Assembly: GCA_002794775.1 (NCBI GenBank)
Contig: NBAY01000058.1
Coordinates: forward strand, 1 to 64,000
DNA from: Porodaedalea pini
Lineage: Eukaryota; Basidiomycota; Agaricomycetes; Hymenochaetales; Hymenochaetaceae
Direction: 5' to 3'
DNA length: 64,000 nucleotides
Position 1 is the first letter of the stretch. Each line of letters starts with the position of its first letter. The notes beneath the pieces are model-generated. The model was not told where the DNA came from. It did no database searches and saw nothing but the letters and a program-made list of their open reading frames with translations. The position numbers were made by a program, and so were the translations under genes. Below, piece after piece: positions 13,074-25,600 of the stretch.

Positions 13074-13963
13074 AGTGTATTAGGCTGACACGAGCTCATC
13101 ATAGATTTTCTACGTGAAGAGTCTGGATGGCGCTCCACGTACGTACGTAAGTCATCGTTGTTTTTGACCGCAATAATGACATCTGCTAACGAACCTTCTC
13201 TGTTATTGTAGGTCTTCGATCTGGGTTATCGCAACGATGAGGCTGCGAGAGCCGCGGTCGCGAAAGATTTTCCGCCCACGGGTATGAGGTTATCTAATAA
13301 TAAACACTTTGTTTCACAGATTGACCTAGGTGAAGTTTCAGTGCGAGGTTAGATGGTCTTCAGTTTACGGGCAAAGGTGGATCCAATTAATTGAGGCCAT
13401 ATGTCTAGCGCTGTCAAATATGTTTATATTTTTTCCAGTGCGACTGGGGCCATAGAGTAACTCAGACTAGAAATGGATATATCAATTCTCGTATTCGTCA
13501 CATTGTTTTCTGCTGCAATTGTTAATTGTATTGAAGCGGATTATGTTTATTCCTCTTGAGCCGTCGATCGGCGTTTTAATTCCGTGCCGTCGCATTCACA
13601 CCGCCGCATCACCCTTCAGCAAGATTTTGAAGCAGTCCTCCAATTCTGACTGCCGTCGTCTAATCTCCACGCAGCACCTTTCGGCGATGCCGCTAACGCA
13701 ATTCCCACAGATCTCTGATGGTGGGGCTCCCTTGCCCTCGTCGGAGCTGCCGTGATGATCTCTCCATATGTGCACCATCAAGCAATTCACCCTTAATGAG
13801 GATAATCGAGACATTCAATAACGCAGACATGTGGACATTGCGAATGGATATTCGGCGTCCTGAATGGTTGGTTGTGTCTCAGACGGAGCCCGATGTCATC
13901 TCATACTAAATCGACGGATGCTCGCAGGGTCCCAATCAAATTCCGGGCGGTCTGGAGGCGGAG

Positions 13964-13972
13964 TATATATAA
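13964..13972 (+). promoter_or_regulatory. TATA box of the alpha/beta hydrolase gene
   Basis: The sequence TATATATAA lies 78 bp upstream of the ATG at 14050, at a usual distance for a fungal core promoter. Confidence 0.5.
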
Positions 13973-14049
13973 CGGAGAGGACGCTAGTGAGTTCTTGCTC
14001 AAAAAACACCCCGCTTTCTATCCTCTCTCTAACCTCCAACTCTTCCTCC

Positions 14050-15199
14050 ATGCCTTCTGTCGTGAATGCTCGGATGCTGACGTCCTCAGATGGATGTCAG
14101 ATCTATGCTGACGCAGTTGGTGATCCGTCGAAGCCATGTCTCTTGTTTATTCATGGCTTCACGCTTAGCGCCGCCGTCTTCGATAATATCTTTCTCGACG
14201 CGCGTTATTCTTCTGAGTTTTTCTTGGTGCGCTACAATTTGTTTTCCGCCTAAATGGTGATTGGCTAGTAATCTGAAACACGTTGTTGGCTCGTTTCGCA
14301 GGTCAGATATGATGTACGAGGGTTAGTCTTCCTAAGATGATTCACTTTACTTTTCGAGCCATCCTTCGTCCATACTCATGATATATCATCCACAGACACG
14401 GGCGGAGTGGCAAACCCGATACGATCCAGGAATACGCGTCAAAACTCTACGCTGATGATTTTGCTACTGTCCTGCGCGCATTCCGTCTGCGTAAACCCGT
14501 GGTCGTCGCATGGTGAGTGTTCGCCACTTCAGAATCGCTGTAAAAAAACTCATTTGCCTTCAAACGCCCAGGAGTCTCGGAGGTGAGACTGTTTGCGACA
14601 CTTTTACTACGATGATTCACGCCATTTTTATCACAGCAACCGTGATAGCAGATGTGGCTGCCCATCTTCCTTCAGACACTATGGCCGGCATCGTCTACAT
14701 TGCGCCTTGTCCGTATATCGGGCAGATTATGCAAGCCATCGGGACGCCTTTCATCCTCAATCTCCTCACCACTATTACCGCAACTGATGACGCTACAGCA
14801 GTCAGCGAGAACATGCAGATCTTCTTCAACTCCTGTTTCAACGACCCGAGCGTAATCCCATGGGAGACTCGCGCGCTTTGGCAAGGCATGTCGACCTTCC
14901 AGCAGCCACAGCATCGCCGCTTCGCACTTTCGCGCTCTCAAGACCCAACGCGTCTATTAGAACTAGGGGCCCAGGGACTGCCCGTTCTCGTACTGATCGG
15001 GACAAAGGACACGCAGATTGTGGCGAAATTGCTTGAGAAGGAGATCAAAAGCGCATTCTCAAATGTTGATTTTTGCGCTCTGGAAGGAGCAGGCCATTCT
15101 CCTCACTACGAGAACAAGGAAGAGGTTATGTGCCACATCAGCTCGTTTACACACAAGCTATTTGTTAAGGTCAGACCTCAACATTTGCTTTCCGCTTAG
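14050..15199 (+). CDS. Alpha/beta hydrolase
   Basis: Five exons (14050-14226, 14302-14321, 14396-14512, 14572-14582, 14637-15199) give about 295 residues. The fold is marked by LLFIHGFTLS (oxyanion-hole HG), VRYDVRGHGRSGKPD, the nucleophile elbow AWSLGA with Ser flanked as in the G-x-S-x-G motif, the acid in VLIGTKDTQI and the catalytic His in EGAGHSPHYENK. The catalytic triad is therefore complete. No signal peptide is visible, so a cytosolic enzyme is likely. The substrate cannot be told from sequence; the family includes esterases, epoxide hydrolases and haloperoxidase-like proteins. Two exons are very short (20 and 11 nt), and the 11-nt one carries the codon of the nucleophile serine. The exact 3' end is the first in-frame stop. 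Confidence 0.8.
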
Positions 15200-15414
15200 A
15201 TTCTCATTTTCAACGGTCCCAACAGAAGAGAGTCTCCAACAGTGTCTCACGAGCAAGGAACGGATCAGGCTCTTTCCGTGCGTCTCAAAGGATGGTTCAT
15301 GATATTGTATGTTAACTAGTTCTTTGGTATACGTTGCTCGCTGTCTAGATCGGCTGCTAGGCCTCGCCTCTTATCTACGCCTGTACCTTCATAGATAGTG
15401 GTTCTACTTCTTTA

Positions 15415-17691
15415 CTATGTACTATTGTCCAAGCGCCTGAGCTTTACGACTCTGGTAGTAGGTGCAATAGTAAGTGTCACCGCATAGCCGAGCATCGCAC
15501 GTTTCAGTTCTTTGTGTGAACCAAAACTCTGCGCGTCAATCGCCGGAAGTATTTCATAATGGCGTACGAGACTCGCAAGAGCGCAAACTGCTTCCGAAAG
15601 GGCGAAGCGCTGACCGATACAACCGCGTGCACCACTAGAGAAAGCGAGGACTAATGAAAGGGTTAAAGCAATGAGTTCATGCCTCCACGTCTGCGATTGT
15701 ACTAGATTAGGCACTCACATCCTTCACGGGGCCAATTATAGTCCTCGGTATCTATGAATCGGCCAGGACGAAAGACATGCGCGTCCGATCCCCAAACTAA
15801 TGCTGATAAAATCGAAATTTAATGCCTGTCTCATCGTAGACCCCAGACGTACACGTACGGTTCATGTGCACAGCCCAGATATCCATCATAATGACACCAC
15901 CCTTCGGTACGATGACAAAGAACTGTTCCTCGCTAGACTCATCGCGCTCAAACTGCACATTCGTGTGCGCGCCGTCGAAAGATGAATCGGGCTTACGGAC
16001 TATAGTTGCAGGTGCCGGCTAAAGCGCCTTCCTGTCAGAATGGTGTCGTTGCTTGCAAGCTTGATGAGCCGAGGCTCCGTAGGGAAACAACGTAGAGTCT
16101 CGCGGAAGAAGGCAGGAATGTATTCCCGTTGCGAAGATCGTTAAGTCAGTTGCAAGTGAAAAGCCGGCCAAACATTCTGAAAAATGCCTACTAGTACGAA
16201 TTTTTCGAAGTCTTTCTTGTAACTTGACATCTGTAAATCATCATTCGAAGGCCAGATACGGTATGACTCATCGCGAACTTGAGCCTGAGTCTCCGGATAG
16301 AGTGCAAGAAGAAGGATAGCAAAACTGAGAGTGTGTGCAAATGTTTCTAAGAACGTCGTAAGCGTCCGATGAATACGAAGCAGGATAATTGAACGTGCCA
16401 TGACCAGCAAGCAAAAACGTCTGAGTTGCCCGTCAATAAGCAGGATTAACTGCGACCTAGAACCACTCACAAAAATATTACTGAATAGTTCGTTGTCTGT
16501 AAGTGTACGCTTACGACGCACTCCTGATTCATCCTCGGCATCGTTAGCCTACACGAGCCTCCGAAGCAGGTCTGCGCTTGATTCTTCCTTTTTAGCGTCA
16601 TCCTCCGCACTTCTATGAGTCATATTGCGATCGTTATCCGTCCTCTCTTCGTTCCGGACAGAGGCCACAATATTGGTCATATGCGCCTTCATACTGGCGA
16701 ATGCATGCTTAGCGACTGCGAGCTTATCGGAGAGCCATGGTACGCGAACAGGAAATGAATAGGGGAAAGACGGTACGAGCACTTGAAGAAAGAGGTTCGA
16801 CAGCGTGCGATCGAGAGCAACGTGGAATGGGAGAGCACCATCCACGTCGGGTATACCGTGAAGATCTGGGTCACTAAATGCTATCCAGGGAGCGCGCATG
16901 CCAAAGCCTGCAGCGGCAATGACGTGTAGAGTCAACTGTGTCATTTTAGAGAGAATATTGACCAGTTCCGTTGGACGGTGATCGTCAGGTCTGACAGCGC
17001 TTGATTCCAGTTCATCCGATAGCCATTCGCGCACAAGTCGGAGTGTCTCTTTCCACACAACTGCATTGTTAGACTCGCTGAACGCTGGGCATGCAATGGC
17101 GACATGACGCCTCCATTCGCTACCCTCAGTGCTAACTAAGCTCTTTCCGTATATATCGACAGATGAGTACTGGTCATAGACAAATACGAAGGACTTTATC
17201 AGGAACGGGGACTGTATAGATGAGATAACTGTTCCCTAGCTCACGGAATTGATGTCTTTCGTGAATGTATGTCGGTCCGAAGTGACTGCCTTGATAGCGT
17301 CCGCATCTGCGAGCCAGAACATCGGCTTTGCATTCCACACCCATAGTCCAGACAGTATCGTACTACCCTTCTTTGCGTATACTGCAATCACTGGTTGAAT
17401 CGGCGCGAAGAAAATTGAGATCCGATACACTCACAAGAGAATCGCCCATCGTAATGGCCCAACCATCCGCGGGGAGGAAATATTGGCGCGAATACGAGAG
17501 CGGGAATTAGCATAGGGTGAAACCAGGACAAGCCTCCTCTTTGATATGAGCTGAAAATAGCTCCGTTACAGATGCCAATCTCCGTAAGAATGTAATGCGG
17601 ACATTGTTACTTACCCAGAACTGACGTAGCCTCTTCGTAGTGCAATACCGAGAATGGATGCACCTCCTATTAACGCCTTGAGGAGCGACAT
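15415..17691 (-). pseudogene. Cytochrome P450, interrupted by an in-frame stop
   Basis: A whole P450 can be followed on the minus strand: an N-terminal hydrophobic start at 17691, C-helix (EWRRHVAIACPAF), I-helix (FLLAGHETFAHTLSF after splicing), K-helix ExxR in FFRETLR, the RPGRFIDTEDYNWP region and the heme-binding FSSGARGCIG with its cysteine. Family role: heme-thiolate monooxygenase on the endoplasmic reticulum. A TAG at 16549-16551 sits in an otherwise open frame between LLRRLV and ANDAEDES, where relatives continue without a break; no intron in phase removes it. I also found no usable acceptor before the ExxR exon (about 16140) and a frame change near 16030. A 22-nt exon (16399-16420) must be followed by a GC-AG intron. 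The I-helix lacks the usual second Thr. Probably a recent pseudogene. Confidence 0.75.
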
Positions 17692-18539
17692 GTCTGCGAA
17701 GAACAGAATGGGGCAGGGCACGAAATAGAACTCCGTACATACTTTATAGAAAAAAGGTGGGACGAAGAAGCAAGGACGCGTCCGAAAGATGCTGAACTGT
17801 TTTTGATAAGTCAATGAATAGGACGTTCAGGGATGTGTGCTCGTCGTGTGTAAAGCGGCGCCACGGCTTCGCCTCGCTACGTGGCATAGACGCGGCGCCA
17901 TATCATAAATACGGTTGGCACCGACAGAAGGTTGAAGCAAACACCTACATTGGGCTGAATACATGCCGTACAGATAAAGGCACGACACTTTACAAGATTT
18001 AATTGCTTAGCCTTCCATTCCTGCTTGGTCCTAGTATTACGTTTCAAAGCTTTGAACTTAATCTCAGAGAAGCAACACCAGATACGCCGTCTTTCTCGCG
18101 TTATGTGTAAATCCCGATCATCTTGCGACGCAAGACGAAAACAGAAAACAAGCTTCACTTCCCGCAAAATGCGCTCTAAGTACGTATTTCCACAGCTTTC
18201 ATCCGTTATCGGGATAGACGTCCCCGGAGATACATTTCGCATCCAGGGTGAAGTATATGATCAATTGGTAGTATAATCAGGCTAGGTCCAGAAGCAGGTT
18301 TCTGGAGATAAAACGATACGCAAGTTTGTACCTCGTGATAGAGAAATGACTGGTAGGTCTGATCGTGGTAGGTCTGATCGTACGAGCATTTAAATCGTCC
18401 ATTCAGATTGTGTGAATTGGCTAGTTTGAGCCCGAACGATTGTTGGACATTATCTCTGCGGTTCACGGAGTACTGGCCTATGCGCAAAAGGCACGCAAAC
18501 TTTCATCAAGTCAGACACTGTCAAAGTCAATTCGCGTCA
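17692..18539. other. Intergenic, no gene recognised
   Basis: No exon with a recognisable domain was found. A direct repeat of GGTAGGTCTGATCGT occurs twice in a row near 18351-18380. The left end is the upstream region of the P450 pseudogene. Confidence 0.4.
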
Positions 18540-19260
18540 GCTTAGCAAACCCCGATTGGCACATATCATCAGAAGCAAAGGCAACCATCCACGTTGAACT
18601 TATCTTCAGATCCGCATAGCCAGATGGTGGCAAGTGCGGGAGTTTGGGATCGACTTGCGTCGTTACATCGGAGGGTGTGAGATTCGGAATCGTACGGAGA
18701 ACGATTGCAGACGTCATTTCAAGGACCATCAAGCGTCGATATGTACAATATCTAGGCCTAGACAGAGTTGAATGAAATCAAGAGCAGACGAGCTCGTGTC
18801 ACTGTGTTCAAAAGTCATCAGTGCCGTTGCGACTTTCGAGGACTCTACCTTATCTGTATGGTCACTGCCCGATCATTCATCCTCTCGGCCTCCGCGTTAC
18901 TTCTCCTGAAGGCCACGATGGCCGTCGTACACTGTATTTATAACGAGCACACATAAGTTCCGTGAATGGCGGAAGAATTGGCCCTAGACCGAGGTCGTAC
19001 GCGAGACGAGCTCGACTTTCGATACTTATCCAATGTAGCTTGCGCAAGATGTGTGAAAGATCACGTAGCCACTAGTACTAGCCACCGTCATCGTTATCAT
19101 CGATGCGCTGGACGAGATGCGCCGGGGTAGATACGAAGGGGACGAAGTCTTACACGATCTAGAGGTCAAGGCGTCGTGACACTGCTGGCTGCGACAATGA
19201 GCGTCTAACTGCCAACGAGCGAATTGAGCGTGCACGCTAGAACGTTGTCCACCATCAGGC
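18540..19260. repeat. Degenerate local repeat, copy 1
   Basis: This segment shares blocks in the same order with the next copy (19550-20350). Both carry, on the minus strand, a coding-like block translating to LGLDIV or LGLDILDIDA, then a block with GATGGCCGTCGT, then a block around ACACAT-AGTTCCGTG and TTGTCCCTA, then a minus-strand block containing ARWQLDAH or VHWQLDIR. Similarity is patchy and stops are frequent. I do not recognise the parent protein. Confidence 0.55.
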
Positions 19261-19549
19261 CTAACCTCAGAACGAGGCTCCGTCTGTTATTCAGCAAGCT
19301 TTAGCAGAAGTATTGAGTATTGAGCTCATTGGAAGACGAGTGATTCTCCAATGAGCAAAAGTGGCACGGCAGCCTCCGAAATGCCTCTGATGAGTATGGT
19401 CGTCCAAAGCACCACAGATCAAATAAAACCATCCGAGAAAGCATAGATTCATCAGTTTGTCCTTGATAGGTACCATCCTCGCAGTCCACGGAAAAGCCTT
19501 ACTCGCAAAGGGCACATAAGCCTTCAATTGCGTCAAGATTAATGAGGCC

Positions 19550-20345
19550 AGCTCGCATTAGCTTGGCAAACTCCATTTGGCACATCATTATACTCCAACG
19601 GAGTAGTGAGATTCTCCGGATTCAAAGGCTTGAAATTGTATTCCATCGTTACATAAAGTGAGTGTTGATGAGAACGCTTGACCCCCAGCTTCAGTAGAAG
19701 AAAGAACACTCCAGCATCGATGTCCAGGATATCTAGACCTAGATAGAGTTGCAGGAAACTCGAGAGCAGAAAAATCACATAACTACGTCGGAAAGTCGTC
19801 GTCAGCGCCAGCTCCTACCTTTAAACACTGATTTACCTGTTTGGTTGGTCGTTGCTCACTCTTCAGCTTCTGCATGGCTTCCTGCATGCCTGCAAGTCTG
19901 TGATGGCCGTCGTTCATGGACGCCTATCGCTCGGTCATGACAAGGACACATGAACTCCGTGTGTGACGGAGAACTTGTCCCTAAACTTTGGCTGTACGCA
20001 AGACAGACTATTCAAAGTAGCTTGCGCATGACGAGATACGCATAAATAACTACACACCTAATCGTGGCGGTCACGAAGTGACCTGATATGCTCGACTGGG
20101 CGTGTATAATTGAAGGCAGCACAGCTGATACCACAAACGTCTATTGTGGTCAAGCCACCGTGTCACTGCTCATTGCGAAAACGAATGTCTAACTGCCAAT
20201 GAACGACTTGGACATTCGCAGTGAAGGTACCATCTGCGCAATGTTCAGGGTGAGGCCTATCTTTCACCCAGTAAGATTTCACAGACGTATTGAGTTCTTC
20301 AAGGGATTTGATGATGAGCGTAAGTTGGTCAGGCATGGCGCCAAC
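19550..20345. repeat. Degenerate local repeat, copy 2 (interrupted by the LINE)
   Basis: This is the second copy of the block order described at 18540-19260. Its minus-strand coding-like ends include LGLDILDIDAGVF and WVKDRPHPEHCADGTF. The copy ends where the LINE-type element begins and seems to continue after 26650, which fits an insertion into an older repeat. No intact gene remains. Confidence 0.5.
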
Positions 20346-20357
20346 ACACGAAGGCAC
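20346..20357 (+). repeat. Target-site duplication, left copy
   Basis: The 12 bp ACACGAAGGCAC occurs here and again at 26639-26650, just outside the two ends of the LINE-type element. Confidence 0.7.
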
Positions 20358-20431
20358 TTCTTGATCTCCTATCACCACCATCTGGATCGTGGGAAACTTG
20401 CAGTCAACTCGTTATTTCTCTCTTCCCTGCT

Positions 20432-22666
20432 ATGGACAACAAGATGTTGACCAGAGCGAAAGCTTCTCTTAACAAGACAAAGTCTTACCGTTCCCTTGTC
20501 AATCCCAAGGACCCCACCAAGTGTGAGGAGTGTAAACAGGATCTCCCCTATCACAGTCACCAGTGTGTTAGCGGGACCGCTAAGCTATGCGTCACTTGTG
20601 GTCGCGACAAGACCTACAACCACGATGACAACGTATGCGCCACAGTACAAGCAAATCGTGCTAAATGGTCTCCCGATGTCGAGGCGGATGAACATGCCGC
20701 CAAACTCCGTAAACAAGGGGATCTCCCCCCTACCCCGGATATCGAATCGCAGAACACCCTTAAGCGCTCGAACTCAGAAGAAGAACATTCGGCCATCCCG
20801 CCCCCCGCTCGAATTGACGACGACGCCATGGACGACGACTTGTACATCCCGGACGACCATCCTAGTCAGGCCCCTCAAGTCGACAACGTTATGGACGATA
20901 TCGATGAAATGGTTGATCCGGTAATCGCCGAGAAGGTCAACCTTGCCTTCGCCAATCTCACCAAAGAAACCATCAACACTATTAATACGCTCATTTCTCA
21001 ACCTACGTGGTCCGCTGACAAACCCTGGTTCGAAGATCCGGTTCGCGCCGGGTCTATCCTCGCAAACATTGGATCCAACCTCGTATCCTGGATCAACAAG
21101 TCAAACAGTTTGGACGATGAAACCAGTCTTTCCAATTCAGCTAACGAAAGCCTTGAGGCCTTCCATTCCACGTTCCGCATCCATTCTCCTTCCTTTAAAC
21201 ATGTGTTCGAGAATATTTATACTAACAGCCAGACTATTCGGGACCAAGAAATTACAGACACCATGCACGCTATGTCTCGGTCAATTCAACATCTCTCAGC
21301 AGTCATATCATCCATCTCTGATAAAACTAACTCTATCGAAAAACAACTTTCAGATGCCCCTGTTTCCACGACTCACCCTTCCAGGCACACTAACGATAAC
21401 GTGAATAAACAGACAAAAATCCTTCCGGACCCCCTCGGGGCCCGCTTTACTCATGACCCCAGATTTACCCCCCCAGCCCCAATTGCTAAACAATGCGTCC
21501 CGGTACCCAAGAACGGTAAAACCGAATATGCTGCCGCCATTGCCAAAACCCGTGTTCCGGGTTCCGGTTATCGTATGTCCACGGAAGGTGTAATTATCGC
21601 ACCTGACGGCTACGCCCATTCAGAGCACAACGCCCCTAGGGGCTCACAAACCAAGGTTTACTACCCACCCATCGAAACGGTTGGTGCAGACAACGAAGGT
21701 TTTACTACCGTGTCCTATGTGAAAGCAGCCCAAAAGAAGCCCAAGGCTACCCCCACCAAGGTAGTCCGAATCACTGAGCAGAACCCTCAAGGGGAAATCT
21801 CCACAGTTCCTATCAACCAATCTAACGGATCGGTGAATACCCGCGTGCGCAACGTCCATTGCATCTTCTTTTCGCTCCCGGGCGACCTAGCTGTCCGTCC
21901 ATCTCCTTTATCCGTTAAAAATACGGTCCGTGCGGGCCTTAAAGGCAACCCTCTTTTCAAACACCTCGTCATTTTGAATGTTGAATATACTTCTAATAGC
22001 AATCTTCTCATTGCTTTCACTAACATTCGCTCAGACTTTGATACACAGCATAGCACGCTCGTTTCCCAACTCAACCGCATCATCAACATCTCCGGCGCCA
22101 AGGCGTTTACCCCATCGCCACAATTCAAAATGGTCATTCCCGGCATCCCCGTCTTCGACAAAGACACCAACCTGATATATTTGGAGAAGGATCTCGCCGA
22201 CGAGATCTCTACGTTACCACAGTTCGAGGGCCATGAATTCATGTTCCCGCCATGATTCATGTCCTCAATAGAGCGCCTAAACCAACGCGACTATTGTAAC
22301 GTATCGGTTATCCTCAAAGACAACGCACAATTATGCTTTGACCACTTCTTCCTCCACAATAATCGCTCCGTCCCAGTGTTTGGAGTCATCCGACGCCTTG
22401 AAGAAATGAAAGCGCGCCCTGTTATTAACCAATGTGACAATTGTCATCATCTAGGTCATCCCGCCGCTAAATGCCGATCAGTTGCTCGCTGCGTGATCTG
22501 CTCCGAACCTCACCGCACTGCAGTCCATGTCGCGAAATGCGCTCCATGTACGGCATCCAACAACCTCCAATGCGAACATTTTGCTCTGTGCATTAATTGC
22601 CAGGGCAATCACAGTGCCAGATCCTCGGAGTGTCCAGCTCGCCAAAACTATCGCTCTCCGTTTTAG
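20432..22666 (+). pseudogene. LINE ORF1 (gag-like, zinc knuckles), one internal stop
   Basis: The frame is open from the ATG at 20432 to a TGA at 22253-22255, then continues in the same frame to a TAG at 22664-22666. The N-terminus has a Cys/His cluster (CEECKQDLPYHSHQC then CVTCGRDKTYNHDDNVC). The middle is charged and proline-rich. After the stop come typical retroelement knuckles: CDNCHHLGHPAAKC, then CVICSEPHRTAVHVAKC, then CINCQGNHSARSSEC. Such ORF1 proteins bind element RNA and help form the RNP. The stop cuts off exactly this knuckle array. CGA (Arg) would become TGA by one C-to-T change. Confidence 0.8.
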
Positions 22667-22671
22667 GCCTT

Positions 22672-25600
22672 ATGAGTGACACAATTTCGGTTTTTTCCCT
22701 TAATATCCGCAATTCAGAACCTACCTTCGATTTCCTTTTACACGCCTTTTCTACCACTCATTCCGCTCCTGACATCATTTGTTTCCAGGAGATCCCAACC
22801 GTTTATTCTATCATTCCTTCTAAAACTTCTTTGTTGGGTTCGTGAGTTTTTAATATTCGCAATTTCGCTCCTTATACTGCTTTCCGTCCTCCATCTCCTA
22901 ACAAACCTAGATGTTGTACCTTGGTACACCCCCGTATTGTACATCGTGTCTCTCTTTACGTTCCTTCCTCTTCGTCTCCTAACATTACCGTCATCTCAAT
23001 TTCTCGAGGTGATTCATCCCCCTTATTACTTTGGAACATTTACAATTCTCCTTCTCTTCACGAGTTCGAGGACCCCTTTCCTTCGCTTGATATCCCCTCT
23101 AACATCTTTATTGGTGATTTTAATCGACATTCGGACCTCTGGTCTTTACCTGACCGTTCCTCTGCCTTTTCACAATCTTCCGCTCTCGTTGACTGGATCA
23201 ATGAGAACGGTTTAACTGTTTGCAACCCCCCAGCCCAACACACCTACTTCAACCATTCTTCTAACGTCAAGTCTATTATTGACCTTGTCATCGCTTCTGA
23301 TGATTTCGCTCCCTTTCTTCTTGAACATATTTCCGTTTCAGACCCTTCCCTGGTTACGGCTTCAGATCATTTCCCCATTCGTTTTTCATTTAACGTTAAC
23401 GTTTTGTCTGCAAATCCGCAGCACCCCCTTCGCTCTATTTTCTCTCGCGATTTGCCCGCTTTTATTGGAGCGTTTTGCGACTCTAATTTATTCCCCTTTT
23501 CATTAACAGGGATTAACTCTCCTAAGGCGCTGGATGACCTGCTTTTATCCCTTAATTCCTCCATTTCCAACTTCGCTACCTTCTTTCTTCAGAAACGAAA
23601 GGCCCGCTCGTACTTCGGCCCCAACAATTGGTGGTCCGAAGAGTGCTCTAGACTATACCGCGCACATTGTCGTAACCCTCACCCCGACTCTAAACATTGT
23701 CTCGACTCTGAAATCGCTCGCGCCAAGAACGCCTTCTATGGTGCTCGTCTCCAACAATCCGATGCTCACTCTGTTTGGCGTAATCAGCATCTGGGCATGG
23801 CTCGTCGTCACACCCCCATTGGAGCACTGCGAATGTCGAATGGGTTATTCACCACGACTGAAACCGACAAATCGTCCCTCTTTCGCGAGACGTTCTTCCC
23901 ACCATTAACGTCCACACCGGAGGCCATACCCCTTCCTGCCCTCCGGGACATTCGTCCCATCGAAATGAGCGACATACATGCTGCACTCCACGGTATTGAT
24001 CGCGAAACGAGCCCTGGCAATAGCCACATCTCGTACAAGCATTTGGAGCTCTTAATCGAGCATCAGGGGCAATTTTTCGTTGACCTATTTTCCATGTGTT
24101 TAAATATCGGTCATTTTCCACTTCCTTTCAAAACTTCTCTTGTTACGTTCATTCCTAAGCCCAAGCGATCTGACTTTACAGTTCCTAGGGCATACCGACC
24201 TATTACCCTGGTGGACACCATAGGAAAGCTTTTCGAACGAGTTCTTTTTAACCTTCTCCAACCCTTCTTCGAGCTTAATAACCTCCTTCCCGACGCTCAA
24301 CATGGGTGTTGGAAACATTGTTCTTCCCTCACTGCCTGTTACGAATTACTTTCCACTATTCTCAACCAACCTTTTATTACTAGCGGCCACGATGATCTGA
24401 GAGCCGCCCATCGACGACATCGTTACCTCATTACTTCTGTCCTTACTGTCGACATTCAAGGCTTCTTCGACAACATTTCCCATAATCGCCTTCTTTCCAA
24501 GCTCATTCATTCCAACGTTCACCCTAACATTATTCATGTTCTTGCGGTCTGGCTTCAAAACTGCCCGATTTCATTCCACTTTAACAATTTCTTTTCCCCA
24601 CCTTTCATTAAACCCAACCACGGAGTCCCTCAAGGATCCCCGCTATCCCCTCTTATCTCTATATTTGCAGCAGCCGACGTTATCACTGCTTACAACACTC
24701 ATTTTGGCGTTCATCGTCCTTTACTTGCGTATATGGACGACCATCTTCTTTATGCTCGTTCACTCAGCATACGTTCCAATTTAACCCGCCTTCATAACCA
24801 ATTCCAATTTCTTTCACTTCAATTCCAATCTATTGGCTTATCTATCGATCCCAACGCCATCGAGCTTCTCCACATTCTTCCCTATCGTCCTGTCGCCGAT
24901 TTTACTTTCCGGTTCTTTTTAACAGACTTTTCGTCATCTTCTACCGCATCTCTGTCCTTGCCCAACAACCGCGTCATTCGTCCGTCTCGTCACTTAACCT
25001 GGTTGGGGGTCATTTTTTCGTACAACCTCTCACCCAAACTTCACTTCGAAGCTCGGGCAAACAAAGCCCTTTCCACTCTTCATCAGCGATACTTCCTTTT
25101 TAACCGTTCCAATGGTGCTTACTTTCAATATGCGCGCCTCCTTTATTTTGGCTTAATTCGTTCTGTCGCCATTTATGGTGCCGTTCTTTTTCCGGAATCT
25201 TCATTTGTTTCCTCTATTCTCCAGAAAACACAAAATCAATTTTTTCATTCTATCTTCCACGCAAACATTCAGCCGTCTGTGGCCGAATCCTTTCTATCTT
25301 GTCCACCCCTTCCCCTCTTTATCTGATCACTTTCTAAACGTTTTCTCTTGTCTTATTTCGCCCATTCCAAACTTGTTCCTACCCCAAAGCAATACTTAAC
25401 GTCTACACTTCTTCCTAACATTCAGATTCCCAAAGTAACTTCCTTCCCTTCTTTTACTCCAATTCATTCTCGTCTTATTATGACTCCTACCCCTTCACTG
25501 GCGCAACGCCCACAGGCTATTCGCGCTTTTAATTCCTTTTATTTACACCCCCCTCCCTATCAATATTTTATCTTTACAGATGGCTCCATCATTCCTGATG

